A DNA stretch of 64,000 bases from Bythopirellula polymerisocia (lineage in GTDB: Bacteria; Planctomycetota; Planctomycetia; Pirellulales; Lacipirellulaceae). The translations under genes were made by a program, and so were the position numbers. The notes beneath the pieces are model-generated. The model did not search any database. It worked only from the letters and a program-made list of their open reading frames with translations, and was not told the origin of the DNA. Positions within the stretch are counted from its first letter, which is position 1; each line of letters opens with the position of its first letter. The stretch spans positions 1 through 64,000 of the forward strand of contig NZ_SJPS01000001.1 of the NCBI RefSeq assembly GCF_007860015.1, written 5' to 3'. Positions 27,828-36,447 of this stretch are shown here, in pieces.

Positions 27828-29798
27828 ATGAAGCTGTTATCGTCAGTCTCTTTTGTGATCGCGTTGTTTGCGGTCGTTCTAAGTTCTTCTCAATCGCCAG
27901 CTACTCAAGTTGGCTCCAGTTCTGCCGATACCCTGTTCCGTCAGGCGCTAGCTGCAGCAGCCCGAGGCGAGGCCACCGAGTGCGAGCAACTTCTAGCCGA
28001 AGTGCTACGTACTGATCCAGATTATCAACTAGCCAGATGGTATAGCGGACAGGTGCACTACGACGGCCAATGGATGCCTATTAATGCGGTCGGCCAAATG
28101 GTCTCTTCTGATCCACGTTGGGATGAGTATCAAGCTCGCAAATTGGAAACTGGAAACAGTCCTCGTGAGCATGCCTCCTTGGCACGTTGGTGTCGGACAG
28201 AGGGTCTTAGCTATGAAGAGAAATGGCATTGGCTGAATGTTCTTGCTTCTGATCCGGACAATCGAGAAGCTCTGGGAAGACTCGATTTGCGGATCTATCA
28301 AGGCCAGTACATGAGCCCTGGTCAGATTAAAGAACACAAACTTCACGCAGAGAATGCCGAAGATGACTTCAAGGTTTTGACTAAGCGATATCAAAGTTGG
28401 ATTGCAAAAGCGATCCGTGCCAATTCCGACGACATCGAAGACACCGTCAAGAAGGTCTCAGAGATTAACGACGTCGCTGCCATCCCTGCCTTGATAGAAA
28501 TCTTCTTCCTAGACATGAAGACAGATAAAGCAGTTTTGTCGAAGTTGGGTGATGAGCAAGGCGGACGATTGCTCAGTGATTTGCGTCTGGCTGTGGTCCA
28601 AGCACTTACCCAGATGGAACAACATGAGGCTACTTGGGCTCTTCTCCAGATCGCCGTGGAATGGCCCGATCCAGAGGCGTCTAACCAAGCTGCCGAAGCT
28701 CTTATTCCTCGCGAAAAGTCGAGTTACATGCCGACTTTGATGGGAGCGTTATCTTCTCCACTGGAAGCCGCCATCTCAGTCAGAGTAGCTCCCAATGGTC
28801 AGTATACTGTCTACGAAGATATCGCAGAATCGCATCCACTCGTAAGAAACAGCCATTTTAAAACTAGCAAATTCTTGAATCAACATACTTTGACAATCAA
28901 TAAAACGTCTACCGTTACCGACTACAGAGGCATGCGAGACTGGACGGATCGCCCTAAGGTATCGAGACAAACCGCTTCAGTATCAAAGACTTGGTCCGAG
29001 CGAAATCGGGATTTCAACAATGCTATGGCGCAGGCCTCCGGCAGCAGGGAGCGAATCGATTTGGAGAACTCGCTACGCGAGCAGCGAAATGCTAATATTC
29101 TAAAAGTTCTCAGAATCGTCACCGGCGAAGATCTTGGAAGTCATCCCTCCGCGTGGTGGAAAGATTGGAATATCTACAATGAACTCAACACTCCTGAGAA
29201 GCTGACCGACTACCAGACGTACGAAGAGCAGGATTACTCTCGGTACTCGTACCAAAACTATGCCCAGAACTATTCTGGGAGTGTCGGCACTCCACCTCCC
29301 AGACCACCGACAACCCATTCCTGTTTTGTAGCAGGAACTCCTGTTTGGACTCAGTCAGGTCCGGTCAGAATTGAAACGGTCCAGGTTGGCGACCTGGTAC
29401 TAAGTCAAGATCCGTTTACTGGAAAGCTGGACTATCGTCCCGTATTGGAAACTAGTGTCGGCCCACCAAGTCCTATTCTGAACCTCGTTATCGATCATGA
29501 GACAATTTCCACGACGCGTGGCCACCGCTTTTGGGTCGTCGACAAGGGTTGGCAAATGTCAAAGTTCCTCAAGCCGGGAGATCGCCTCGTCGCTCAGCAG
29601 GGATGGCCCGAATTGCTCTCCGTGGAAAAGGCAAATGAAAGTGAAGCATTCAATTTGGTCGTTGGTCAATTCCATACTTATTTTGTGGGTAACCAAAAAT
29701 TACTTGTCCACGACAAGAATTGCCCATTGCCGAATATAGCTTACCTGCCAGGAGTTGAGCAAATATCGGTCGTTAAACCGTCTTCGCTTCGGAATTGA
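27828..29798 (+). CDS. Exported TPR/HEAT-like protein with C-terminal HINT domain
   Basis: This protein has 656 residues. A signal peptide (MKLLSSVSFVIALFAVVLSS) is followed by TPR-like and HEAT-like helical repeats over ~40-400 (DTLFRQALAAAARGEATECEQLL; IPALIEIFFL...). From Cys499 (SCFVAGTPVWTQSG) a HINT autoprocessing domain extends to VVGQFHTYFVGNQKLLVHDKN, the pretoxin-HINT form found in polymorphic toxins. Only ~20 residues follow it, so no toxin domain is attached. ATG 27828 is chosen for its GGAG/AGGA ribosome binding site and the signal peptide. The HINT catalytic Cys is present, so cleavage or cholesterol-like C-terminal modification is possible. The function in this lineage is unknown. 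Confidence 0.8.
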   Translation: MKLLSSVSFVIALFAVVLSSSQSPATQVGSSSADTLFRQALAAAARGEATECEQLLAEVLRTDPDYQLARWYSGQVHYDGQWMPINAVGQMVSSDPRWDEYQARKLETGNSPREHASLARWCRTEGLSYEEKWHWLNVLASDPDNREALGRLDLRIYQGQYMSPGQIKEHKLHAENAEDDFKVLTKRYQSWIAKAIRANSDDIEDTVKKVSEINDVAAIPALIEIFFLDMKTDKAVLSKLGDEQGGRLLSDLRLAVVQALTQMEQHEATWALLQIAVEWPDPEASNQAAEALIPREKSSYMPTLMGALSSPLEAAISVRVAPNGQYTVYEDIAESHPLVRNSHFKTSKFLNQHTLTINKTSTVTDYRGMRDWTDRPKVSRQTASVSKTWSERNRDFNNAMAQASGSRERIDLENSLREQRNANILKVLRIVTGEDLGSHPSAWWKDWNIYNELNTPEKLTDYQTYEEQDYSRYSYQNYAQNYSGSVGTPPPRPPTTHSCFVAGTPVWTQSGPVRIETVQVGDLVLSQDPFTGKLDYRPVLETSVGPPSPILNLVIDHETISTTRGHRFWVVDKGWQMSKFLKPGDRLVAQQGWPELLSVEKANESEAFNLVVGQFHTYFVGNQKLLVHDKNCPLPNIAYLPGVEQISVVKPSSLRN

Positions 29799-29833
29799 GG
29801 AAGCAGCCTTAGACATGAGATTGAGCAGTGAAT

Positions 29834-32173
29834 TTACGGCTGTAGCTCGGGGACAAATCGCAATCGAGTCACCTGAATCCCATCAAGTTGCGGGGTGAGA
29901 GCAGCGATCCAATACTTACCGTCGCGAAAAACAATTTCAGGGGCTGCGACGGGAAGCGACGCGACGATCTTTGAATCGTCTTCGATGCCGAAATCTGTGG
30001 GATCTGCCGACCGATAGACGGTCGTGATGGGATTACCTTTGTAATTCGAAGTGCGAAATAGGTAGAAATAGCCGCCATACTGAACGACATGGGGGCACTC
30101 GGCATGGTACCACATCGGTCCGGGAGATCCACCGGAGAGAATCTTGATCGGCGGCGAATCAGTCCAGTCTCGCAAGTCTCGCGACTGGCGAACAAACATG
30201 GCACCTTTTTCATTGGGCATGGCAGAGTAATAACAGTGCCACATTTCATCAATATTCAGTAGCATAGCATCACGGGCATTTTTTCCCTCGCCCTCTCCGA
30301 ACAATTGAGGGCCCTTTCCTCCAAGGGACATACGATGGAAAGTTTTTCCGTCATCACTTTCAGCGAGGCAGATGTTGACCCAATCGCCATAGAACATCAA
30401 ATACTTGCCGTCTTTTCTTAGCACAAAGGGTGCTTGCAAGCCACCTCGCTTTTCGCCATATTGGGGGTTACCACGCATCGCGATGCCCATCGACTTCCAG
30501 TTGCGATCAGTGAAATTCTGGCCCTCCCAGCGATGGAATAGACGCGTCACTCCTGCCTCCTTCGTGTTGCGAATGCACGACCATAGTTGCCATGTGCCGT
30601 CGGCTGCCTGCCAGATACCAAAGTCAACCGGCTCTTGTTCGTCACTTGTCAATTCGCCCAGGTCGGGATTGCCGGCGATTTGCCACCAACTTTGTTCGTC
30701 GATTTTTGGCACGGCTGGCGCTTCGAGCCCAACCTCCTTGGCGTTCTGTTGAATCCGCGTAGCTGCGGGAAGCGGCGCCGCGAACAGATTACGCACCACG
30801 GCAGGGAATCCTTTCAATTCGCTGAGCGCATTTTTCCACGCGAGTTGGTCGGACATTTCTAGCGAATTGGCTTCGCCAAGGCAGATTGCCAGATAGGCCG
30901 CCCTGGCTGCTGCTGGTCCTGACTTCAGCAGGTCGCTTGGCAGCCGCTGTGCAAATTGCTCGTGCAGCACTTCCCGCTCAGCCATGGCCGAGGTCAGTCC
31001 TTCGACATTTGCCGGTGGGTGGGCGCGTATCCGATAAAAAGTTTGCCCGTCTTGCGAGAATTCCGTTCCACCATTCTGCAGGATACACAGCCTGGCGCAA
31101 TCGATAAGTTTGTCTTCGAATCCAGAGATCGTTTCATCCGCGGGCATGTCATCACGAGTCGTATTCCTATAAACGTCTTTTATATCCCAGCCTTGCGCAT
31201 CCATCCATTTGCGGCCTTTGATCACGCCGAGAATCGTCGCAGAGGTGGCGGCGTTGTTGTCGCAGTCCCATCCGAAGTTGAAAGCGAGTTGCATCGTGCG
31301 GACGAGATCCCCCTCACCGTAGAGGAGGGCGGCAATCGTGGCAGCGGTATTCAACTCATAACCGTTCTGGTCGCGAAAACTGCCATCATGAACCTGCCAG
31401 TGCTCTTTGATGGCCTTGCGGGCTGGGCGCCAGTCCTCCGAATGCTCTGCATGAAGGCGACGCACTTCACCGACGATCTTGGCAATCTGCGATTGGGGAT
31501 CGACGCTTGCGACCCCAGCATCCAGTATCTGGCCCAAGTCACTGGTGACAAATGCCGTAGCGATCATCGAAGTAAAGAGTTGAGTTGCCTGGGCTGGTTC
31601 GCCGTCGATCGTTACGTGCGTATAGTGAAGACCGATCCGGGCCGCCGACTGTGGCATGGCCGGCGCCATGAGTCCAAACGATTCACAACCAAACTGTCCA
31701 GCAATATTGAATTCCGACCAAGGATTGAGCCACCACATGCCGGTTAGGGGAGGGTCAAATCCGAGCTCCATCAAATCGCGCGCGTAGCGGTTTGCGCACC
31801 AGATTCCTCGATTGATGTGCTTCTTCCACAGTTCAATAACTCTCGCCGGAGTCAGTTGCACCTGGCCACTTCGCGCTATCTCCGAAACAATGACCCATTC
31901 CAAATCCGTATCGTCGTCTGTACGCGCACCCTCTGGAAGCGCAGGTACATAGTTTTCAACTTTTCCAGGCTCATCGATGTATTTGAACTCGTGGGGAAGC
32001 CCATTCAAGTTGCCGAGAATCTGAGCGAGTAAGCCTCCGCGAATCTTATCTTGGAGAGTCTCAGCCGATATTTGGACCATCGTAAACTTGTTGCTGCCGT
32101 CATCTGCATTGCCAATTTGTACCGTTGCGACAAGGGATGATAGTACTACAAGTACGTTTAGCAACCGTTCCAT
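29834..32173 (-). CDS. ADP-ribosylglycohydrolase fused to a five-bladed glycosidase-like propeller, exported
   Basis: This is a 779-residue protein with a signal peptide (MERLLNVLVVLSSLVATVQ). Residues ~35-400 are an ADP-ribosylglycohydrolase (DraG/ARH-like) fold: GGLLAQILGNLNG, the metal site RTDDDTD (85-90) and NFGWDCDNNAATSAT (299-312). Residues ~480-779 resemble the beta-propeller of GH43/GH32/GH130-like enzymes (LWSCIRNTKEAGVTRLFHRWEG, APFVLRKDGKYLMFYGDW, SRDLRDW). ATG 32173 is used. Exported DraG-like proteins cannot act on cytosolic ADP-ribosyl proteins; in carbohydrate loci they probably act on glycosides. It is the last gene of the minus-strand mannan cluster. Confidence 0.78.
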   Translation of the reverse strand: MERLLNVLVVLSSLVATVQIGNADDGSNKFTMVQISAETLQDKIRGGLLAQILGNLNGLPHEFKYIDEPGKVENYVPALPEGARTDDDTDLEWVIVSEIARSGQVQLTPARVIELWKKHINRGIWCANRYARDLMELGFDPPLTGMWWLNPWSEFNIAGQFGCESFGLMAPAMPQSAARIGLHYTHVTIDGEPAQATQLFTSMIATAFVTSDLGQILDAGVASVDPQSQIAKIVGEVRRLHAEHSEDWRPARKAIKEHWQVHDGSFRDQNGYELNTAATIAALLYGEGDLVRTMQLAFNFGWDCDNNAATSATILGVIKGRKWMDAQGWDIKDVYRNTTRDDMPADETISGFEDKLIDCARLCILQNGGTEFSQDGQTFYRIRAHPPANVEGLTSAMAEREVLHEQFAQRLPSDLLKSGPAAARAAYLAICLGEANSLEMSDQLAWKNALSELKGFPAVVRNLFAAPLPAATRIQQNAKEVGLEAPAVPKIDEQSWWQIAGNPDLGELTSDEQEPVDFGIWQAADGTWQLWSCIRNTKEAGVTRLFHRWEGQNFTDRNWKSMGIAMRGNPQYGEKRGGLQAPFVLRKDGKYLMFYGDWVNICLAESDDGKTFHRMSLGGKGPQLFGEGEGKNARDAMLLNIDEMWHCYYSAMPNEKGAMFVRQSRDLRDWTDSPPIKILSGGSPGPMWYHAECPHVVQYGGYFYLFRTSNYKGNPITTVYRSADPTDFGIEDDSKIVASLPVAAPEIVFRDGKYWIAALTPQLDGIQVTRLRFVPELQP

Positions 32174-32248
32174 TATAGTTATGCCCTGCCTTCCCATCGT
32201 GTCAGGCAAGAAGAACTCTTGCTCTTCTTGAACTACGACAATCGAAAT

Positions 32249-33352
32249 CTATTCATCACTTTGAAATAGCAGACAATCGACGATTCGTTCAACGTAGTCG
32301 GCCGGCGGTTCTAGTGCCGACCTGTTAAGCAGAATGACCACTGCCGCGTGGCGGTCTGGGAAACGTTGCAGCATTAAGGTAAAACCACGTGTGCCACCGG
32401 CATGCATCACGCGGCGCTCACCACGGTAGGTATCGAGAAACCAACCGTAGCCATAATCTTGCTGGCCACGATCTGTCCTCACGTGCGGGCTAAACATCTT
32501 CGTATAGGACGAATCGCTGAGCAATGCTTCTTGATCCAAGGTTGCTATCCAGTTTTGGAGGTCGTCCAAAGATGAATAAACTCCGCCATCACCGCGCACA
32601 GCGCTTGTCAAACTTTGATCGCCAACAATCCAATGGTTTTCGGCATCCAATTCGTGGCCATACGCCCTCTCGGGGACGCGGTTCATTCCTGCCACATACA
32701 GCAACGATCGGTTCATGCCAGTGGGCTCGAAGATCTCGGATTGTATGAAATCTTGGAAGGGACGATCGGCTGCGGCTTCAACAATCAAACCCAATAAAGC
32801 GTAACCGGAATTAGAGTAGGCGAATTTTGCTCCCGGCTCAAAGAGAGGCTCTATCGTTGCCCGCAGCAATTCAAGCACATTGAGATCCGTCAGCTGCAAC
32901 GTTGTACCTTCGGGAATCAGCTTCTCGTAGTCAGGAAGACCGGAAGTGTGCGTCAGCAAGTGATGAACGGAGATTCTACACCAATATTCGGGACACTCGG
33001 GGAAGAAGCGATCAAGAGTATCATCGAGCCCGATGACCCCTCGATCAACCAACAGCAGAATCGCAGTCGCTGTGAATTGTTTGCTGACAGATGCCAAGCG
33101 AAAATTGGTCGTCACTGTACAAGATTCTGTGCGATCCGAGCGAAGATTTCCCCAGGCATGCTTGAAAACTACTTTGCCATCGTCAATTGCCATCACAGCC
33201 GCACCGGCGGAGGGAGGAAGCAGGACTTCAACTTTCTCTACAGTTACTGTGTTATCTGCCCGAGCGGTCCGAGTACAGAGCAGCATCACCAAGACGAGGC
33301 AAACTAGCCGCCCGAGACGAGAACGAGACAGATCAGAGAATGTTTTTGACAT
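32249..33352 (-). CDS. Serine hydrolase of the beta-lactamase/penicillin-binding protein (class C) fold
   Basis: This is a 367-residue exported protein with a signal peptide ending ARA. The class C motifs are present: SxxK as Ser88-Val-Ser-Lys91 (LASVSKQF), Tyr-Ser-Asn at 179-181 (FAYSNSGYALLG), and the HxG-type third motif in VMHAGGTRGFT. Members are esterases, D-aminopeptidases or carboxypeptidases rather than resistance enzymes. Its place inside a mannan cluster fits a carbohydrate esterase (for example deacetylating acetylated mannan), but this is inference. It lies 27 bases after the sulfatase gene and 75 bases before the ADP-ribosylglycohydrolase gene, in one orientation. Confidence 0.82.
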   Translation of the reverse strand: MSKTFSDLSRSRLGRLVCLVLVMLLCTRTARADNTVTVEKVEVLLPPSAGAAVMAIDDGKVVFKHAWGNLRSDRTESCTVTTNFRLASVSKQFTATAILLLVDRGVIGLDDTLDRFFPECPEYWCRISVHHLLTHTSGLPDYEKLIPEGTTLQLTDLNVLELLRATIEPLFEPGAKFAYSNSGYALLGLIVEAAADRPFQDFIQSEIFEPTGMNRSLLYVAGMNRVPERAYGHELDAENHWIVGDQSLTSAVRGDGGVYSSLDDLQNWIATLDQEALLSDSSYTKMFSPHVRTDRGQQDYGYGWFLDTYRGERRVMHAGGTRGFTLMLQRFPDRHAAVVILLNRSALEPPADYVERIVDCLLFQSDE

Positions 33353-33379
33353 GTTATATATCGCAGGTAGTCTTTTCAG

Positions 33380-35167
33380 TTACTCTTCAATTCGAGTGAG
33401 CACCAATAGTCGGACGTCCATCACCGATTCACCAGGGATTTCTATCGCACGGAGTGTCAGTTCACCTATCGACTCCGAGAGATAAATTGTGCCAAGATCC
33501 AACGGCTCAAAGTCCTTAACTGGAGATTCCTCAGCAGGGAATCGGTTGAATTGCTCGGAAATCAAAGGTGGATCAAACGCTTTTACCACCTGTGCTTGAG
33601 TGGTGGAGTTGCCGAGTCGTAGTTCAACAAGTGATCCCTTATTCTGTTCACTGCAAGTGTAGTAAACTTCCGCGCGATAGGTGCCTGGTGTGGTGACCTC
33701 CACGTTCCAAGTAATGCTGTCTGATAGGCTTTTCCAATTGGTGAAATACGAGCAATTGGGGTGCTTGCTGGAACGTTTGATTTGGCCTTGACCCTCGGCA
33801 TCGCGGGCAGGGAGTTGTGTGATATTTGAATCAGGATGCCCAACGACAAATGGCCTGGGCGGTCGAGATTTGCCGAACTGCACGTCTTGCAACCAGTTGT
33901 CTAGGGCCGAATCGAGTCGCTGAACAATGCCTGGATTCTTTGAAGCAATGTCTCGCGACTGCGAAGGATCCTTTGACAAATCGTAGAGTCGTTGCTGACT
34001 ATCCAGCAGAAAGTGATCCCAACGGGAAGCCGTCTGGCCATTCCAATGTGTGAACAAAATTCTTGGGGGCCAGTTTTCATTCTTTCCCAATAACAAGGGC
34101 TTCAGACTCCGGCCGTCGATCGGCAGCCCAGGTTTCCCTTGGATGCTTGCCAGGTCGAGAAGAGTCGGGGAAAGGTCGATCGCCGCAACATTGTGAGTTA
34201 CCTTCGAGTTAGGCTGAATTTGACCCGGCCAGCTAATCATTAGCGGCACGCGAACTCCCCCTTCGTCGGTCGAGCCTTTGATGCCGCGCATCTCGCCGTT
34301 CCATCGATATCCATTAGGTCCATTGTCACTGAAATATACAACGATTGTATTTTCGGTCAGTTCGAGTTTCTCTAAGGTGGTGAGCAATCGTCCCACATTC
34401 CAATCGAGGTTTTCACACATTGCCAAGGCCGCGCGGGTATGATCGAACTTCTCTTTTTCAGGTAGACTGGCCTTAGCGGCGAGTTGCTTCCCCTCGAATT
34501 TCTCCCACCAGCGGTCAGGAACCTGCATAGGTGAGTGGGGGGTATTGAAAGCCACGTAAGCAAAGAATGGCTTGTCGCGGTTGTGCTCAATGAATTCAAT
34601 CGCATGATTCGTGATGTCGTTCGCCAGATAGCCATCGCCGCGAATGAGCGAATTGTTGCGCTCCAGCATGGGACTAAAATAAAGCCCCCAATGTCCTGAG
34701 CAGAAGCCATAGAACTCGTCGAAACCTCGACTATTGGGATGATAGGGGGCCTGCGTGCCGTTGTGCCACTTGCCAAAGGCTGCTGTCGCATAGCCTGCTT
34801 CCTTGAATGCGTTGCCAATTGTGGGGACATTGACATCCAATCGTTCAGCGCCGCTTGTCACTCCAGTAACCCCATCGCGGAGTGCATATCTCCCAGTCAA
34901 GAATTCAGCACGGGTGGGCGAGCAAACGGGTTCAACATAGAACCTGTCAAATACCGCGCCGCTCTGACCAAGCTTGTCAAGATTTGGAGTGGAGAGATTT
35001 GGATTACCGTGGCAACTCAAGTCTCCCCAGCCTTGGTCGTCGGCGAGGATTACCACAACATTGGGTTGAGCACCCTCCGCAGCGCGGCAAGAAATATCCC
35101 AGGCTGTCACTACGTTGAAACAACTTGCAACGAAATAGACAGTAACTCTTAAGGCATTTAGTGGCAT
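33380..35167 (-). CDS. Formylglycine-dependent sulfatase (arylsulfatase A type)
   Basis: This 595-residue exported protein opens NVVVILADDQGWGDLSCHG with the metal-binding Asp pair. Cys82-Ser-Pro-Thr-Arg (VCSPTRAEFLTGRY) is the type I modification motif whose Cys is converted to formylglycine. Later metal and substrate elements follow (FGKWHNG, FYGFCSGHWG, VVYFSDNGPNG). A C-terminal ~150-residue beta-rich domain (SYFTNWKSLSDSITWNVEVTTPGTYR) looks like a carbohydrate-binding or adhesion module. ATG 35167 is used; an in-frame TTG at 35197 overlaps the previous stop. Planctomycetes are rich in such enzymes. In this cluster it may remove sulfate from an algal mannan; the substrate is inferred. 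Confidence 0.9.
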   Translation of the reverse strand: MPLNALRVTVYFVASCFNVVTAWDISCRAAEGAQPNVVVILADDQGWGDLSCHGNPNLSTPNLDKLGQSGAVFDRFYVEPVCSPTRAEFLTGRYALRDGVTGVTSGAERLDVNVPTIGNAFKEAGYATAAFGKWHNGTQAPYHPNSRGFDEFYGFCSGHWGLYFSPMLERNNSLIRGDGYLANDITNHAIEFIEHNRDKPFFAYVAFNTPHSPMQVPDRWWEKFEGKQLAAKASLPEKEKFDHTRAALAMCENLDWNVGRLLTTLEKLELTENTIVVYFSDNGPNGYRWNGEMRGIKGSTDEGGVRVPLMISWPGQIQPNSKVTHNVAAIDLSPTLLDLASIQGKPGLPIDGRSLKPLLLGKNENWPPRILFTHWNGQTASRWDHFLLDSQQRLYDLSKDPSQSRDIASKNPGIVQRLDSALDNWLQDVQFGKSRPPRPFVVGHPDSNITQLPARDAEGQGQIKRSSKHPNCSYFTNWKSLSDSITWNVEVTTPGTYRAEVYYTCSEQNKGSLVELRLGNSTTQAQVVKAFDPPLISEQFNRFPAEESPVKDFEPLDLGTIYLSESIGELTLRAIEIPGESVMDVRLLVLTRIEE

Positions 35168-35193
35168 TGAGTTGTTCGATCTATGGGCGGTCG

Positions 35194-36447
35194 TCAAGGA
35201 GATGTTCGTACCGCAGTTGGTTTAGCATACCACTCACGAAGAACATTTTCTGCCGGCTTTCCGTAAACGCAGAAGCCACGGTTGTCGACTGCGTCAGAAT
35301 CTAGGTAGAGCTTTGCGGGCCAATCCCACCAGGTATAGCCCATGAACCAGGGTTCATTCCAGAAGACTTCCAGCATCGCTTCATAGAAGTTCACTTGTTC
35401 CTGCTGGTCTATTGGGCTCTCAGGATGTGCATCGCCGTGTGACCAAGGGTAGCGAGCGCACCCTCGCACACTTGTCACCCCGGTTTCAATGAACAAGATT
35501 GGCTTATGAAGTTTGGTACTTAATTCAGCCAATTCTTGCTTGATGCCGTTAAGTGCAGCGACAATTTCCGACTTGCTCGTTGTTTGTTTGACAGCTTCTT
35601 CCAGTGGTTTTCCAGGAGGCGGATCAACCGGATAGTATGCGCTGATGCTGATGACATCCACCATGTCCCACCATACTAAATCCTTTTCACGACCGTGATT
35701 GGCGTTATATGTGAGTTGGCCACAATAGATGTTCCGGACGTCTTTAATAACACTTCGCCATTGCTCAACTTGATCCTCAGTGGAATTCATCTCGCAGCCG
35801 AGGCAAAAGAGTTCCACCTGTTCGTCCTGGGCAATCTTGGCGTAATGCTTCAGGAATTCCGTGTAATTCTCCCACCACTTGCTCCATGCTTTTTCATCTA
35901 TTACCATCCCTTTTCGAATTCCGGGCGTGTCACCCCAAGGATCGTACTCGCCATGAATGCCTTGCGTTTTTTCTTCATCCGTAACTGGTCGGAAAAAGCG
36001 AATCCATGCCCTCCAGACCCCATCTCGACTGTTTACGACGGGTTTCAGGATGATTTTTAGCTTGAGTTTTCTAGCCTGAGCAATTGCTGCGCGAATGTCT
36101 TCATCAGAAACCATATACGGATTGTTGGTTGACCAGCGAAACTGTGGGTTGTCATAAGCAGACATACTCGTCCCGAAAGCAATGCAGATCCAGTTGCAGC
36201 CCAGGTCGGCCATTTTCGTCATCGAGTCTTGAGCTTGCGGAGAAGCGTAGTCTCCATGCCTGCCATCCCAACCCCAGGTATAGCCTTTTACGAAACCGAG
36301 GGACGTCGAATCTTGAAATCCTTCTGCATGGACCAACATCGACCCGCTGAGCACCAGAATTACAAGTGATGAACGAAGTACATGGCCGAACATTGCCATG
36401 ATTGGAATAACCAAGAGCTTGGAATAGAGACTAGTTCTTTTCGTCAT
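35194..36447 (-). CDS. GH113-family endo-beta-1,4-mannanase
   Basis: This 417-residue exported protein has a signal peptide ending VHA. It is a TIM-barrel clan GH-A glycoside hydrolase with the GH113 pattern: GFVKGYTWGWDGRHGDY at the start, LGCNWICIAFGTSM, the acid/base Glu219 in LGCEMNST, the nucleophile Glu321 in PILFIETGV, and a final TWWDWPAK. ATG 36447 is chosen; it overlaps the end of the GH5 gene by 17 bases, which signals translational coupling. It cleaves internal beta-1,4-mannosidic bonds. Together with GH5, GH26 and GH130 genes it indicates mannan as the target of the locus. The next gene (sulfatase) begins 26 bases after its stop. Confidence 0.85.
   Translation of the reverse strand: MTKRTSLYSKLLVIPIMAMFGHVLRSSLVILVLSGSMLVHAEGFQDSTSLGFVKGYTWGWDGRHGDYASPQAQDSMTKMADLGCNWICIAFGTSMSAYDNPQFRWSTNNPYMVSDEDIRAAIAQARKLKLKIILKPVVNSRDGVWRAWIRFFRPVTDEEKTQGIHGEYDPWGDTPGIRKGMVIDEKAWSKWWENYTEFLKHYAKIAQDEQVELFCLGCEMNSTEDQVEQWRSVIKDVRNIYCGQLTYNANHGREKDLVWWDMVDVISISAYYPVDPPPGKPLEEAVKQTTSKSEIVAALNGIKQELAELSTKLHKPILFIETGVTSVRGCARYPWSHGDAHPESPIDQQEQVNFYEAMLEVFWNEPWFMGYTWWDWPAKLYLDSDAVDNRGFCVYGKPAENVLREWYAKPTAVRTSP

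Noticed and set aside
29322-29760. An intein in the HINT protein
   Set aside because: There is no C-extein of useful length and no homing endonuclease; the form fits a pretoxin-HINT instead.
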